The notes below the pieces were generated by a model. It ran no database searches, was not told the DNA's origin, and saw only the letters and a list, made by a program, of their open reading frames with translations. DNA of 41,835 bases from a virus, in the IMG/VR virus record IMGVR_UViG_3300049617_000022, positions 1-41,835 of that record, one strand, 5' to 3'. Within the stretch, counting starts at the first letter, position 1. Each line of letters starts with the position of its first letter. Below, one piece after another: positions 32,502-38,981 of the stretch. Made by a program: the position numbers and the translations under genes.

Positions 32502-33061
32502 TGCGTAAGTTACTAGCTGGCGTAGTGTTGTCGTTATTCATGGTGTCATGTTTTGGTGGATATAGTTCAGGGGGTCGTAGTGGGTATAGTGGTGGGAGTC
32601 GTGGATATAGTAGCAGCAGTTATTCTCGCAGTTATAGTGGTGCTGGTCGGTCAGGTTATTCTTCTGGGTATGGTTCACGTCCTTCGTATAACAGCTCACG
32701 CAGTTATAGCAGTTCATACTCTCGCTATCCAAGCTCAAGAAGCAATACCACCATTGTCAACAATCATTCAGGTGGCTATGGCGCTGGGATCGGTGGTGGT
32801 GGCTTCTTTTCTGGGATGTTGGGTGGCTTTATGGGCGCATCAATGGCTCAACATCCCGTTATGATGGGCGGTGGTATGGTTGGGCAGCCAATGGTAGGTG
32901 GTGGCATGATGATGGATGGTGGAGTAGCGCCAGTTGTTGCGCCTGGCATCGGCTATTACTCTGGTTACAGCCCAATTGCGTGGTTGGTGATGTTTATCAT
33001 CATGGGATTTTTAGTTGTGTTGTTTATTAGATTTTTATTATGCGAACACGATCATTATTAG
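32501..33061 (+). CDS. Exported Ser/Gly/Tyr-rich protein with C-terminal anchor
   Basis: ATG 32501 lies in a TGATG overlap behind GGAGG. The 186-residue protein starts with a signal sequence (MRKLLAGVVLSLFMVSC). The Cys is in a weak lipobox, so lipidation is possible. The mature region is almost wholly Ser, Gly, Tyr and Arg (about 20-85), then Gly/Met-rich (95-145). A C-terminal membrane span, IAWLVMFIIMGFLVVLFIRFLL, ends it. A flexible envelope-spanning role is conceivable, for instance exclusion or lysis, but it is unproven. Confidence 0.65.
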   Translation: MRKLLAGVVLSLFMVSCFGGYSSGGRSGYSGGSRGYSSSSYSRSYSGAGRSGYSSGYGSRPSYNSSRSYSSSYSRYPSSRSNTTIVNNHSGGYGAGIGGGGFFSGMLGGFMGASMAQHPVMMGGGMVGQPMVGGGMMMDGGVAPVVAPGIGYYSGYSPIAWLVMFIIMGFLVVLFIRFLLCEHDHY

Positions 33062-33069
33062 GAGTTGAT

Positions 33070-33249
33070 ATGTCCGGTAAGCGCAAACCAAAGCCTAAGC
33101 GTTGTTCACGCTGTCGGTATAACAAAGAACTACGTCCATGCCGGGTATGTTATCCAGAGAAAGTTATAGCAGAGATAGAAAAGATATTAGGTCATGAATT
33201 AGGTCAAACAGTTAGTTATGAATTGGAGAAAGATAAATGGAAACTTTAG
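33070..33249 (+). CDS. Small basic zinc-finger-like protein
   Basis: ATG 33070 follows TAGGAGT; a start at 33040 would overlap the membrane gene. The 59-residue protein has KRCSRCRYNK and PCRVCYPEK, two CxxC pairs that suit one zinc ion, then a helical tail. It shares the C-x-V-C-[FY]-P motif with 31596-31883. Nucleic-acid binding is plausible given the basic N-terminus. Confidence 0.65.
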   Translation: MSGKRKPKPKRCSRCRYNKELRPCRVCYPEKVIAEIEKILGHELGQTVSYELEKDKWKL

Positions 33250-33668
33250 TAAGAATTGCGGATATGGAACAGCATATTGATTATGCTTTGGGTCGGCTTA
33301 AGAAGTTAGAAGAATATCGCATACATGCATTAGATCAAGTACGGTTATTCAATGATGCGCTTCATAAACTTGAGCAATCCAGAGAAGCGCAGTCACGAAG
33401 CAATAAGGATTTATTTGAGCGCGTAGCTAATTTGGAAAAGGAAAATAAGGTATTAAATAAATACATTTCTGATTGTGATGTTGCAAGATTTAATGCTGAT
33501 GGGAAATTAGAGGAGCGCATCAAAGCAAAAGAAGTCACTAAGCAAAATAAACCATATATGGAAAAAATATTTCCTTGTCAAAAATGTGGCGTAACAGTTT
33601 TAAAGGTGCAATATACACAACTGATACACGATAAGAGTATGAAAGTTTATTGTGGAGATTGTGCATGA
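33237..33668 (+). CDS. Coiled-coil protein with C-terminal zinc motif
   Basis: A 143-residue protein overlaps the previous gene by 13 bases. Residues 5-85 form a coiled coil (EYRIHALDQVRLFNDALHKLEQ and following). The end carries CQKC and CGDC pairs separated by about 25 residues, a likely zinc ribbon. Its stop overlaps the sigma-like gene (ATGA). Function unknown; the context suggests gene control. Confidence 0.65.
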   Translation: METLVRIADMEQHIDYALGRLKKLEEYRIHALDQVRLFNDALHKLEQSREAQSRSNKDLFERVANLEKENKVLNKYISDCDVARFNADGKLEERIKAKEVTKQNKPYMEKIFPCQKCGVTVLKVQYTQLIHDKSMKVYCGDCA

Positions 33669-34282
33669 CCGGCGAATATAGAGTTGATATTAAGGTTAGG
33701 AATAACATCATTCTCTACAAGATAGAACAAGCTGGTTATGCCAGTGTGAATCAATTTTGTAAAGCGCATCAGCTGCAGCCGGGATCATTGGGTGACATTA
33801 TTGCTATGAAGGTGTCACCTTTAATGTGGGATGGTGAGTTCAAGCCTGTCATCCAAAAGACAGCAGACATTCTAGGTTGTGCGCCATTGGATTTATTCAG
33901 TGATACCCAGATGCATACCATCCTGAAAGATAATCATCGTCATATCGCCGTCAATGAAGCTGAGATGAAGTTTATGTTGGACAATACAGACCAGAAATTA
34001 TTGGAAGACCATGTACTGCAAGATGAATGTAATGAAGCAGTGGGAAAGACATTGAATTCTCTCTCTCCTAGAGAGCAGAAAGTTATTAATATGCGTTATG
34101 GACTAGGAGAATATAGCCGGGAGCATACATTGGAAGAAGTGGCTGCAGAGATTAGTCACCATTACAGTCTTGGAGTAGGTATGTCAAAGGAGCGTATCAG
34201 GCAGATTGAAGTCAAAGCTCTACGCAAGATGCGTCATCCAGATCGAGCGGAGAAGTTACGGGAATTTGTGAACACTGAATGA
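33665..34282 (+). CDS. Sigma-70 region-4 protein fused to an Xre-like domain
   Basis: ATG 33665 overlaps the previous stop and has GGAG seven bases upstream. The 205-residue protein has two parts. Residues about 10-75 (VNQFCKAHQLQPGSLGDIIAMK and following helices) look like an Xre-type helix-turn-helix. Residues about 120-205 closely follow RpoD region 4: TLNSLSPREQKVINMRYGLG, HTLEEVAAEI, then ERIRQIEVKALRKMRHPDRAEKLREFV. Regions 1-3 are absent. About seven extra residues sit inside the region-4 helix-turn-helix turn. It may recruit RNA polymerase to late promoters or act as an activator. Confidence 0.8.
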   Translation: MTGEYRVDIKVRNNIILYKIEQAGYASVNQFCKAHQLQPGSLGDIIAMKVSPLMWDGEFKPVIQKTADILGCAPLDLFSDTQMHTILKDNHRHIAVNEAEMKFMLDNTDQKLLEDHVLQDECNEAVGKTLNSLSPREQKVINMRYGLGEYSREHTLEEVAAEISHHYSLGVGMSKERIRQIEVKALRKMRHPDRAEKLREFVNTE

Positions 34283-34312
34283 TGTTATAATAAGTCGCCC
34301 AGGAGGTGACTT

Positions 34313-34507
34313 ATGTTCAGCAGAAAGAAGCTCATCAAGAACGTCGAAACCAAGAGCGAACCCTATGATCCTAAGCTGTTTCCCACTATCAATCAGACCA
34401 CTACGGTCACTGTAACGGTTGAACAGGCGGATGATGGAATAGCTGAATGTATCAAGGGATGTTTTAGCTGTTGTGTCAGTGGCGCAAAGATAGCAGCCAA
34501 GTCTTAA
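34313..34507 (+). CDS. Small protein, unknown
   Basis: A 64-residue protein behind a very strong AGGAGGTGA. The N-terminus is basic and the centre is Thr-rich (TINQTTTVTVTVEQ). The end has a CIKGCFSCC cluster that could bind metal or be a lipid or membrane contact. No family is recognised. Confidence 0.65.
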   Translation: MFSRKKLIKNVETKSEPYDPKLFPTINQTTTVTVTVEQADDGIAECIKGCFSCCVSGAKIAAKS

Positions 34508-34524
34508 CTTACAGGGAGTTTGAT

Positions 34525-34587
34525 ATGTGGATAGTGTTAGCAGCGGTCATTCTATTGTTACTTGCCTTGATTAACCAGCTTGTTTGA
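34525..34587 (+). CDS. Possible 20-residue membrane peptide
   Basis: AGGGAGT precedes an ATG opening 20 codons that encode one hydrophobic span (WIVLAAVILLLLALINQLV). Phages carry such peptides, some affecting membrane or lysis timing. The ribosome site and composition support it, but its size means caution. Confidence 0.45.
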   Translation: MWIVLAAVILLLLALINQLV

Positions 34588-34588
34588 A

Positions 34589-34825
34589 ATGCAGCACACG
34601 TCCGGGTGTACTGCATCCAAAGATTACCTTAAATAGACTTCAAGGAATGGGCATTATAGCAGAAGTTAGCTTTACATCCATCGGAATTATTGGTTGAAAA
34701 TTCATCGGTAAACTGTAAGATATGTGGGCTAAGAGGGGTCTGAACACCCCTCTAGCGTGGTCGATCCATCAACCATAATCAGAAATAATCGCCTTTCAAA
34801 GACAAGAGCGATTATAGTTGATGGA
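34589..34825 (+). promoter_or_regulatory. Leader of the replication gene: promoter and three hairpins
   Basis: This gene-free stretch holds a hairpin at 34589-34616 (ATGCAG/CTGCAT with an inner ACAC/GTGT). A promoter candidate is TTGAAA (34694-34699) with TAAGAT (34716-34721), spacing 16. A GAGGGGT/ACCCCTC hairpin lies at 34733-34752. A long two-step stem then pairs TCCATCAAC 34765-34773 with 34817-34825, and inside it ATAATCGC 34785-34792 with 34808-34815. Such a leader could attenuate or time expression of the initiator protein. No T-tract marks them as plain terminators. Confidence 0.5.
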
Positions 34826-34864
34826 CGATAAAAATCAACTGTAGATGCTTTCTAAGGATAGAAA

Positions 34865-35653
34865 ATGTCAGAAAAAACCATTCATATCGTCTTTCAAGTA
34901 CTAAATTTTATCACATCAGAAGACTCCACCCCCTACCAGCTCACAGCTGATGAGGAGAAATTGCTATTGATATTGGCAAGCCATAAGGGTGATAAAGGTA
35001 TATACCCCGGCATACCCACGTTGGCAGCCAAGACTAAGCGTCACCGCACCAATGTCATCAAGACACTAAGCAAACTGGAAGAAAAGGATTTACTCCTGAT
35101 TGACCGTTTGTCTGGCCGATCAAACCATTACACCCTAACCATCCCCACCTTAAAGTTATCCACAACCAGTAGCGCGCACGCCACCAGTAGTGTGGACACT
35201 ACCAGTAGTGCCGACGCCACTACACCCGTAGTGTCCACGCTCACAACCAGTAGCGTCCACGCTACCCGATTAGCTTTAAGAAGATCTAAGAAGAATAAAA
35301 CAGAGAGAGGACGCGCTTCGCTTGCCTCTCCACTCTCTGTCTTTCAACCATCAGAGCAAAACCAGTTCCTAGCGTCAGACCTACGCCTCGACCTGGCTGC
35401 AGAGCTGGAGTCCTTCAGGCATCGGCACAAGGGTGAGAAGAACCAATACGAGTTTGAACGCTGGTTAAAAAATAGCCACGCGTATCGTAGCCGGCAGCCG
35501 AGTGGCAAATCGGTCAATGAGCCGATGCCACAGCGGTCAACGTATGTAGATATGCCACCGGTGATTCGCACACCGCAATCAGATGCGATACGAGAGAAAG
35601 CCATGCAGGAGATGCGGGGGTTCTTAAGGAAAACCATTGTTACAGGGAAATGA
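34865..35653 (+). CDS. Replication initiator with winged-helix domain (O-like)
   Basis: A 262-residue protein. Residues about 20-97 are a helix-turn-helix of the HTH_36 type (LTADEEKLLLILASHKGDKGIYPG, then TNVIKTLSKLEEKDLLLIDR), used by phage replication initiators. Residues 98-135 are a repetitive Thr/Ser/Ala/His linker encoded by DNA repeats (see 35169-35340). The C-terminal part is helical and basic, a possible helicase or loader contact. This mirrors lambda O, in which the origin lies inside the initiator gene. No phage helicase or loader was recognised, so host ones are probably used. Confidence 0.75.
   Translation: MSEKTIHIVFQVLNFITSEDSTPYQLTADEEKLLLILASHKGDKGIYPGIPTLAAKTKRHRTNVIKTLSKLEEKDLLLIDRLSGRSNHYTLTIPTLKLSTTSSAHATSSVDTTSSADATTPVVSTLTTSSVHATRLALRRSKKNKTERGRASLASPLSVFQPSEQNQFLASDLRLDLAAELESFRHRHKGEKNQYEFERWLKNSHAYRSRQPSGKSVNEPMPQRSTYVDMPPVIRTPQSDAIREKAMQEMRGFLRKTIVTGK
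35169..35340 (+). repeat. Iterons and hairpin inside the initiator gene, probable origin
   Basis: Five copies of an imperfect palindrome, consensus GTAGYGTSSACRCTAC, start at 35169, 35187, 35205, 35228 and 35250. Copies two (35187-35202) and five (35250-35265) are perfect inverted repeats apart from the two central bases. Spacings are 18, 18, 23 and 22. An A-rich tract follows (35281-35300), then a hairpin ACAGAGAG/CTCTCTGT (35300-35340). Symmetric iterons next to an A-rich stretch within an initiator gene match the lambdoid origin layout. Confidence 0.75.
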
Positions 35654-35877
35654 CTATGCCAGTAGATGCAAGAGGGTTTAGCTATGCCGTTCCGACGGCA
35701 AAGGAAGTTGCGGAGCGCAAACGGTTACTCGCTATGAGTGAAGCAGAGGCGCGAGCTGAAGGATTGCCCGTCTGGTATCAACAGATGCGGTACTTGCGGG
35801 AAATGGAAGCAGCAAAGCATGTAGCAGACTTACAAGCTGGAAGGACGCAGACAAAATGGACTGGCAGCAAAGAATAG
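35650..35877 (+). CDS. Small helical protein after initiator, unknown
   Basis: A 75-residue protein coupled to the initiator by ATGA (a second ATG lies at 35656). It is charged and helical (KEVAERKRLLAMSEAEARAEG, then QQMRYLREMEAAKHVADL). It overlaps the next gene by 22 bases. It could be a replication partner of the initiator by position, but no motif supports that. Confidence 0.65.
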   Translation: MTMPVDARGFSYAVPTAKEVAERKRLLAMSEAEARAEGLPVWYQQMRYLREMEAAKHVADLQAGRTQTKWTGSKE

Positions 35878-36086
35878 ACCGATTAAACCGTCAGGCGTTG
35901 GTATGCCTGATACGCACTGTTGGTCAGGGATGGGCTGAAGATGATGAATTTCTGGAAGACTACATTGTTGACCAAGTCAATTTGTGGTCAACTACACCTG
36001 AACGTTTACAGCAAGCAATTGTATGTTTTGAACAACTTAAGGAACAAGTGTGTGGAAAAGGAATCTCAGTGGTCACGGCGCGGTAA
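35856..36086 (+). CDS. Small acidic protein in replication operon, unknown
   Basis: A 76-residue helical, acidic protein starts MDWQQRIDRLNRQALVC behind GGAAGGA in the upstream gene. Segments GWAEDDEFLEDYIVDQV and TTPERLQQAIVCFEQLKEQV suggest a small helical bundle. No named family is recognised. Confidence 0.65.
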   Translation: MDWQQRIDRLNRQALVCLIRTVGQGWAEDDEFLEDYIVDQVNLWSTTPERLQQAIVCFEQLKEQVCGKGISVVTAR

Positions 36087-36249
36087 GGTATATCGTGCGA
36101 ATAGTTTGAAGGCTTTGAAAACGCTCTATGGCGCAACGCAAAAGGAATCTAAACCTGATTCAGGAATCGAATTGGATGGGTCAAATTCAAGCGTAGCTAA
36201 ACGCAATGACTTGGGGATGAAAAACGATACCTTAAAATCCAAAAGTTAA
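36052..36249 (+). CDS. Small basic protein with GTG start
   Basis: A GTG at 36052 with AAGGA upstream begins a 65-residue protein (VEKESQWSRRGKVYRANSLK), overlapping the previous gene by 35 bases. An ATG at 35920 is open in this frame, but it lies deep in the previous gene and lacks a ribosome site. The product is polar, basic at first and Ser/Asp-rich later. Start and function are uncertain. Confidence 0.5.
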   Translation: MEKESQWSRRGKVYRANSLKALKTLYGATQKESKPDSGIELDGSNSSVAKRNDLGMKNDTLKSKS

Positions 36250-36301
36250 TGGTGGGCTTCCAATTAGGTTTAAAGGGATATGCATATCAAGGAGAGATAG
36301 C

Positions 36302-36706
36302 ATGGCAAGAGGTACGTATACCAGACGGAAAACTGTGAATGACATTCCCAGTGAAGATGATGAGCAAGTATTGTTTGTCACATGGCTGGATAAACGCAAT
36401 TTGCTTTATTGTGCTGTTCCTAATCAGGGACGAAGGGATTTTGTCTATGCCTGTAAATTGAAACGTATGGGCGTTAAGGCTGGAATTCAAGATGTGCTCA
36501 TTTTTGAGCCGCGCGGCCAATATCATGGTTGTGCCGTAGAACTCAAGAGAAAAAAAGGCGGTGTAGTATCGGAACATCAATCTTATTGGCAGGAAGCGTT
36601 AACCAAGAAAGGATGGTTAGCGGTAATTTGCAAGGGAGCTGATGAAGCAATAGCAATTATGGAGAAGTATCTGAATGACCAATCAAATATCAACAATTCA
36701 GGATAG
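36302..36706 (+). CDS. VRR-NUC domain nuclease
   Basis: A 134-residue stand-alone VRR-NUC protein. It has EDDEQVLFVTWLD (18-30), VPNQGRRD (39-46), MGVKAGIQDVLIFEP (56-70) with Asp64, the metal-binding VELKRKKG (79-86) with Glu80 and Lys82, and EHQSYWQEAL with Gln93. This is a complete PD-(D/E)xK-type active site. Viral stand-alone forms can cut Holliday or flap structures. The place next to the initiator suggests a replication-recombination role, for instance resolving branched DNA before packaging. Confidence 0.88.
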   Translation: MARGTYTRRKTVNDIPSEDDEQVLFVTWLDKRNLLYCAVPNQGRRDFVYACKLKRMGVKAGIQDVLIFEPRGQYHGCAVELKRKKGGVVSEHQSYWQEALTKKGWLAVICKGADEAIAIMEKYLNDQSNINNSG

Positions 36707-36791
36707 ATTTTTTGCATTCGTGCCGATACTATTTGGGCTATTGTTAACCGCAGAACATGGAAACATATATGATTGTATCGCGGTGTTGTAG
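36675..36791 (+). CDS. Possible 38-residue membrane peptide
   Basis: An ATG inside the nuclease 3' end (36675) opens 38 codons with a hydrophobic core FFAFVPILFGLLLTA. The position just before the endolysin would suit a small lysis-related or holin-like peptide. There is no clear strong ribosome site (GGAG lies 11 bases upstream), so confidence is modest. Confidence 0.4.
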   Translation: MTNQISTIQDRFFAFVPILFGLLLTAEHGNIYDCIAVL

Positions 36792-36927
36792 TGAGAATGT
36801 GGTCGTTGTGTGCTGTGATGAAGGCACAAGCTACTACTCATGCGCAAAATGTGAGCACGCGTGCGATACGCGCTGTAGTTTGGATTTACAAGTGGATTTG
36901 GAGGACGAATGTGATGCCGAAGTTTAG
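36769..36927 (+). CDS. Small zinc-ribbon protein
   Basis: A 52-residue acidic protein with CC at 6-7, CC at 15-16, CAKC at 25-28 and CDTRC at 32-36. It is a dense cysteine set typical of tiny phage zinc-ribbon proteins. An in-frame ATG at 36757 would add four residues. It overlaps the endolysin start by 14 bases, and its GGAGGAC codons form that gene's ribosome site. The function is unknown. Confidence 0.65.
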   Translation: MIVSRCCSENVVVVCCDEGTSYYSCAKCEHACDTRCSLDLQVDLEDECDAEV

Positions 36928-37327
36928 TTTTGAGTCAGCTACGAAGTTAGGAACGTGTCACCATGACCTGCAGGTGTTGTTTACTGAGGTTATCAAGTAT
37001 TGGGATTGCACTGTCATTGAAGGACACCGTGACGAAGTCGACCAAGAGCTTGATTTTGCCAATGGCAAGACGCGATTGCACTACCCGCATGGGAAACATA
37101 ATGCTGTGCCGTCAATGGCAGTAGACGTAGCCCCATGCCCTGTGGATTGGCATGATGAAAAGCGGTTCTACTACTTCGCTGGTTTTGTGATGGGTGTGGC
37201 ACAATGGTTATTAGAAAGTGGTAAGATAAGTCATAAGGTACGTTATGGCGGTGACTGGTTTAGGAGCACGATGGTATCTGAGAATAAATTTAATGACTTA
37301 GTGCATTTTGAATTGGAGGCTGTATGA
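36914..37327 (+). CDS. Endolysin, M15-type peptidase
   Basis: ATG 36914 with GGAGGAC upstream gives 137 residues; an in-frame start at 36773 would include 47 extra residues overlapping the zinc-ribbon gene. The sequence matches phage M15 peptidases: TVIEGHRDEVDQ (33-44), KHNAVPSMAVDVAP with His62 and Asp71, FYYFAGFVMG, RYGGDW, and LVHFEL with His131. These ligate the catalytic zinc. The enzyme cuts peptide cross-links in peptidoglycan. No signal peptide was seen, so export should depend on a holin. Confidence 0.88.
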   Translation: MPKFSFESATKLGTCHHDLQVLFTEVIKYWDCTVIEGHRDEVDQELDFANGKTRLHYPHGKHNAVPSMAVDVAPCPVDWHDEKRFYYFAGFVMGVAQWLLESGKISHKVRYGGDWFRSTMVSENKFNDLVHFELEAV

Positions 37328-37560
37328 ACTGGTTAAGCATGGCGAAGGGTTATGTGCTGAATATTCTGGTACAGCATTATGGGAAGATTCTCGGATTGGC
37401 AGCGGTGATTGGTAGTGGAACGTTTTTTTCAAACCTGATGCTGGATTTATCGAATGGTACGGTGACTGACGATCAGTTCCATTCCTTGTTAAGCCAAGCG
37501 TCTGGTGTGCAGCTGGTGCTCTTGGGCATTGTGATGGCGGTGATTAAGTTACGGAAGTAG
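37324..37560 (+). CDS. Holin candidate
   Basis: A 78-residue protein coupled to the endolysin by ATGA. It has two hydrophobic stretches, KILGLAAVIGSGTFFSNLML (about 21-40) and GVQLVLLGIVMAVIKL (about 61-76), joined by a polar acidic loop. Size, topology and position support a class II-type holin that releases the endolysin. A spanin partner was not recognised. Confidence 0.65.
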   Translation: MNWLSMAKGYVLNILVQHYGKILGLAAVIGSGTFFSNLMLDLSNGTVTDDQFHSLLSQASGVQLVLLGIVMAVIKLRK

Positions 37561-37578
37561 CCCGCATGGACGGGCTAC
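37557..37578. terminator. Hairpin at the end of the lysis operon
   Basis: GTAGCCCG (37557-37564) and CGGGCTAC (37571-37578) form a perfect eight-pair stem with a six-base loop, overlapping the holin stop codon. There is no T-tract, so the terminator call is tentative. It lies between convergent operons. Confidence 0.55.
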
Positions 37579-37638
37579 CCTTGTTGGTTAGTTATTGAGT
37601 ACAACTAATAAGATTAGAATTAATAGTGCTATTTCCAT

Positions 37639-37869
37639 TTAGTTCACCAATGTAATTGCAGCTGTAAAGTCTTCCAAGTCTTCTGTTGTCCAGCCTTTGA
37701 AAGTGTCACCTATTTCATGGACGGTATCACTCCCACAATCTAAAATTGTACCGTCCATGCCATTGTCGTCAATGCAAGTGACAAGCATAACCATTTTGTC
37801 TGTTGTGTACTGCATAAGTCTTGGAAAGGCATGTGTTTTTATGACTGGTTTTTCAACTGTTACTTTCAT
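37639..37869 (-). CDS. Last gene of left operon, unknown
   Basis: A 76-residue beta-type protein (MKVTVEKPVIKTHAFPRL, then TTDKMVMLVTCIDDNGMDGTIL). It overlaps its upstream neighbour by 17 bases. No family is recognised. As the last of the leftward series it is probably the least expressed. Confidence 0.65.
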   Translation of the reverse strand: MKVTVEKPVIKTHAFPRLMQYTTDKMVMLVTCIDDNGMDGTILDCGSDTVHEIGDTFKGWTTEDLEDFTAAITLVN

Positions 37870-38035
37870 CTACTTTCTCCCAATAGTTAATAATTGCTAA
37901 TACTTCTGTATCCCCTTGACCAACAATGTCATTGCAATCAGGACAACCACAATAGTTATCATCATTGACAAGCCAGCGTTTAGTCCAAGGTTCATATTCA
38001 GAATGTAATATACGTTTAGCTAGTGATTTACTCAT
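37853..38035 (-). CDS. Small Cys-containing protein, unknown
   Basis: A 60-residue protein with an NYCGCPDCND cluster (three Cys) near the middle and an aromatic N-terminal half. It overlaps the genes on both sides by eight to 17 bases, which supports coupled translation. It may bind a metal. Function unknown. Confidence 0.6.
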   Translation of the reverse strand: MSKSLAKRILHSEYEPWTKRWLVNDDNYCGCPDCNDIVGQGDTEVLAIINYWEKVDESNS

Positions 38036-38216
38036 TGCATAGTTTCGCTAATTGCACGATTTCCCATAATTGAAAAGTAACATCCGTACCCACTAATGAA
38101 ACTTTATAGAGTTTATAGGCATCATACTTCTCTAGCAATTCAGTTTCCTGAAGTGTGAGAGTATCTTCAGGTTCACATAAATCATCACTATTAGTTCCCC
38201 ATTCATCTATACTCAT
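38028..38216 (-). CDS. Small acidic protein, unknown
   Basis: A 62-residue acidic protein (MSIDEWGTNSDDLCEPEDT start) coupled by a four-base overlap (TGATG-like junction region) to the gene upstream. Highly acidic small early proteins often bind host proteins or mimic DNA, but no specific match was seen. Confidence 0.6.
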   Translation of the reverse strand: MSIDEWGTNSDDLCEPEDTLTLQETELLEKYDAYKLYKVSLVGTDVTFQLWEIVQLAKLCNE

Positions 38217-38359
38217 TCAATCACCTCATGTTCCACAATTTCTAATTGTTCAGTGAGTTCAAATAACTTCACGACTTGTTCAGCGGTTTTCAGGTTTTTG
38301 AATATACCTAATGTATGCCAGCAACCATCTATATATTTTTGTAGTGCATATACTTTCAT
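38213..38359 (-). CDS. Small protein, unknown
   Basis: ATG at 38359 follows AAGGAG and gives 48 residues (MKVYALQKYIDGCWHTLG, then a helix KTAEQVVKLFELTEQL). An in-frame start at 38422 lies within the upstream structured repeat and is rejected. The pattern of a short beta hairpin then a helix recurs among small phage proteins handled as unknowns. Confidence 0.6.
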   Translation of the reverse strand: MKVYALQKYIDGCWHTLGIFKNLKTAEQVVKLFELTEQLEIVEHEVIE

Positions 38360-38433
38360 TGCTTTGTTTCTCCTTAAGTTATTTAAAGTAAATCTATGAT
38401 GCGCTCTCTTGCGAAAGCGCACGTAGAGTTACC
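38360..38433 (-). repeat. Structured intergenic element, copy 1
   Basis: Minus-strand GGTAA (38433-38429) pairs with TTACT (38391-38387) as an outer stem. The inner hairpin is TGCGCT/AGCGCA (38421-38416 with 38405-38400). TTTAAATAACTTAAGGAG then leads to the ATG at 38359. Confidence 0.7.
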
Positions 38434-38690
38434 TATTGGTTTAGGTGATTAATATATTCTTCACTGGAGCACCAGATGGCAGCGTCTTTGTATTTATCGA
38501 TGCACCAGAGTGCATAACAATAGGCTGCTTCCTTGCTGCCAAAGCCACCAAAACCTCTTGGCGGTATTGTATAGTGCTTGCCGTCAACTGCTTTTAATTG
38601 TGCTTTCCATGTGTCTTTTTTGGACTTGCGCATATCTACTTTGAAATGTGATTCTTCTTTGTAGATTGTAGACATAAATTTTATTTTCAT
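38433..38690 (-). CDS. Small basic protein, unknown
   Basis: An 85-residue protein starting MKIKFMSTIYKEESH, with an RGFGGFGSKEAAYCYALWCID segment in the middle. The Gly/Phe turn followed by a Cys-Trp helix resembles AP2-like or integrase N-terminal small folds only loosely. It overlaps the upstream stop by TAATG. Another possible start is Met6. Confidence 0.6.
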   Translation of the reverse strand: MKIKFMSTIYKEESHFKVDMRKSKKDTWKAQLKAVDGKHYTIPPRGFGGFGSKEAAYCYALWCIDKYKDAAIWCSSEEYINHLNQ

Positions 38691-38872
38691 TAACCTAACT
38701 CCCGCATAACATCACTATTAATTTCTAACCATTCGCCCAGGTTGACTGGTCGTGCCAGACGCTCTTGTGCTGCCTTGATACGTTTGATTGTTTCAATGCG
38801 CATAACTTTAAGATGGTTTGACAGGTAGGAATTACCTTGTAATTTACGTGTGAAGATTGTTTTTATTTGCAT
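38690..38872 (-). CDS. Small helical protein, unknown
   Basis: A 60-residue basic helical protein (VMRIETIKRIKAAQERLARPV in the centre). It overlaps the membrane-peptide gene upstream by 29 bases. The start at 38872 is supported only by the overlap; Met23 is an alternative. Confidence 0.5.
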   Translation of the reverse strand: MQIKTIFTRKLQGNSYLSNHLKVMRIETIKRIKAAQERLARPVNLGEWLEINSDVMRELG

Positions 38873-38981
38873 GATATTCTCTTATCTTTTCGTCCATAAC
38901 ACTTTCCATATAGGTATTTGAAACCTTAATTAGAAAGATAACTAAAATAATAATTACAAAATAAGCAATAAGAGTAATCAT
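38844..38981 (-). CDS. Small single-span membrane protein
   Basis: A 45-residue protein with an N-terminal hydrophobic span (ITLIAYFVIIILVIFLIKV) and a charged cytoplasmic-type tail. Its ATG overlaps the upstream stop (ATGA), which is good evidence that it is real. Function unknown. Confidence 0.6.
   Translation of the reverse strand: MITLIAYFVIIILVIFLIKVSNTYMESVMDEKIREYHANKNNLHT

Noticed and set aside
32538-32864. Open frames in other frames of the Ser/Gly-rich gene
   Set aside because: They are by-products of the repetitive codons of 32501-33061 and lack ribosome sites.
35161-35272. CRISPR-like array
   Set aside because: The repeats are short, palindromic, spaced by only two to seven bases and lie in a coding frame; they fit iterons, not CRISPR repeats with spacers.
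36773-36913. Extended N-terminus for the endolysin
   Set aside because: The extension overlaps a better supported zinc-ribbon gene, and the strong ribosome site lies just before ATG 36914.
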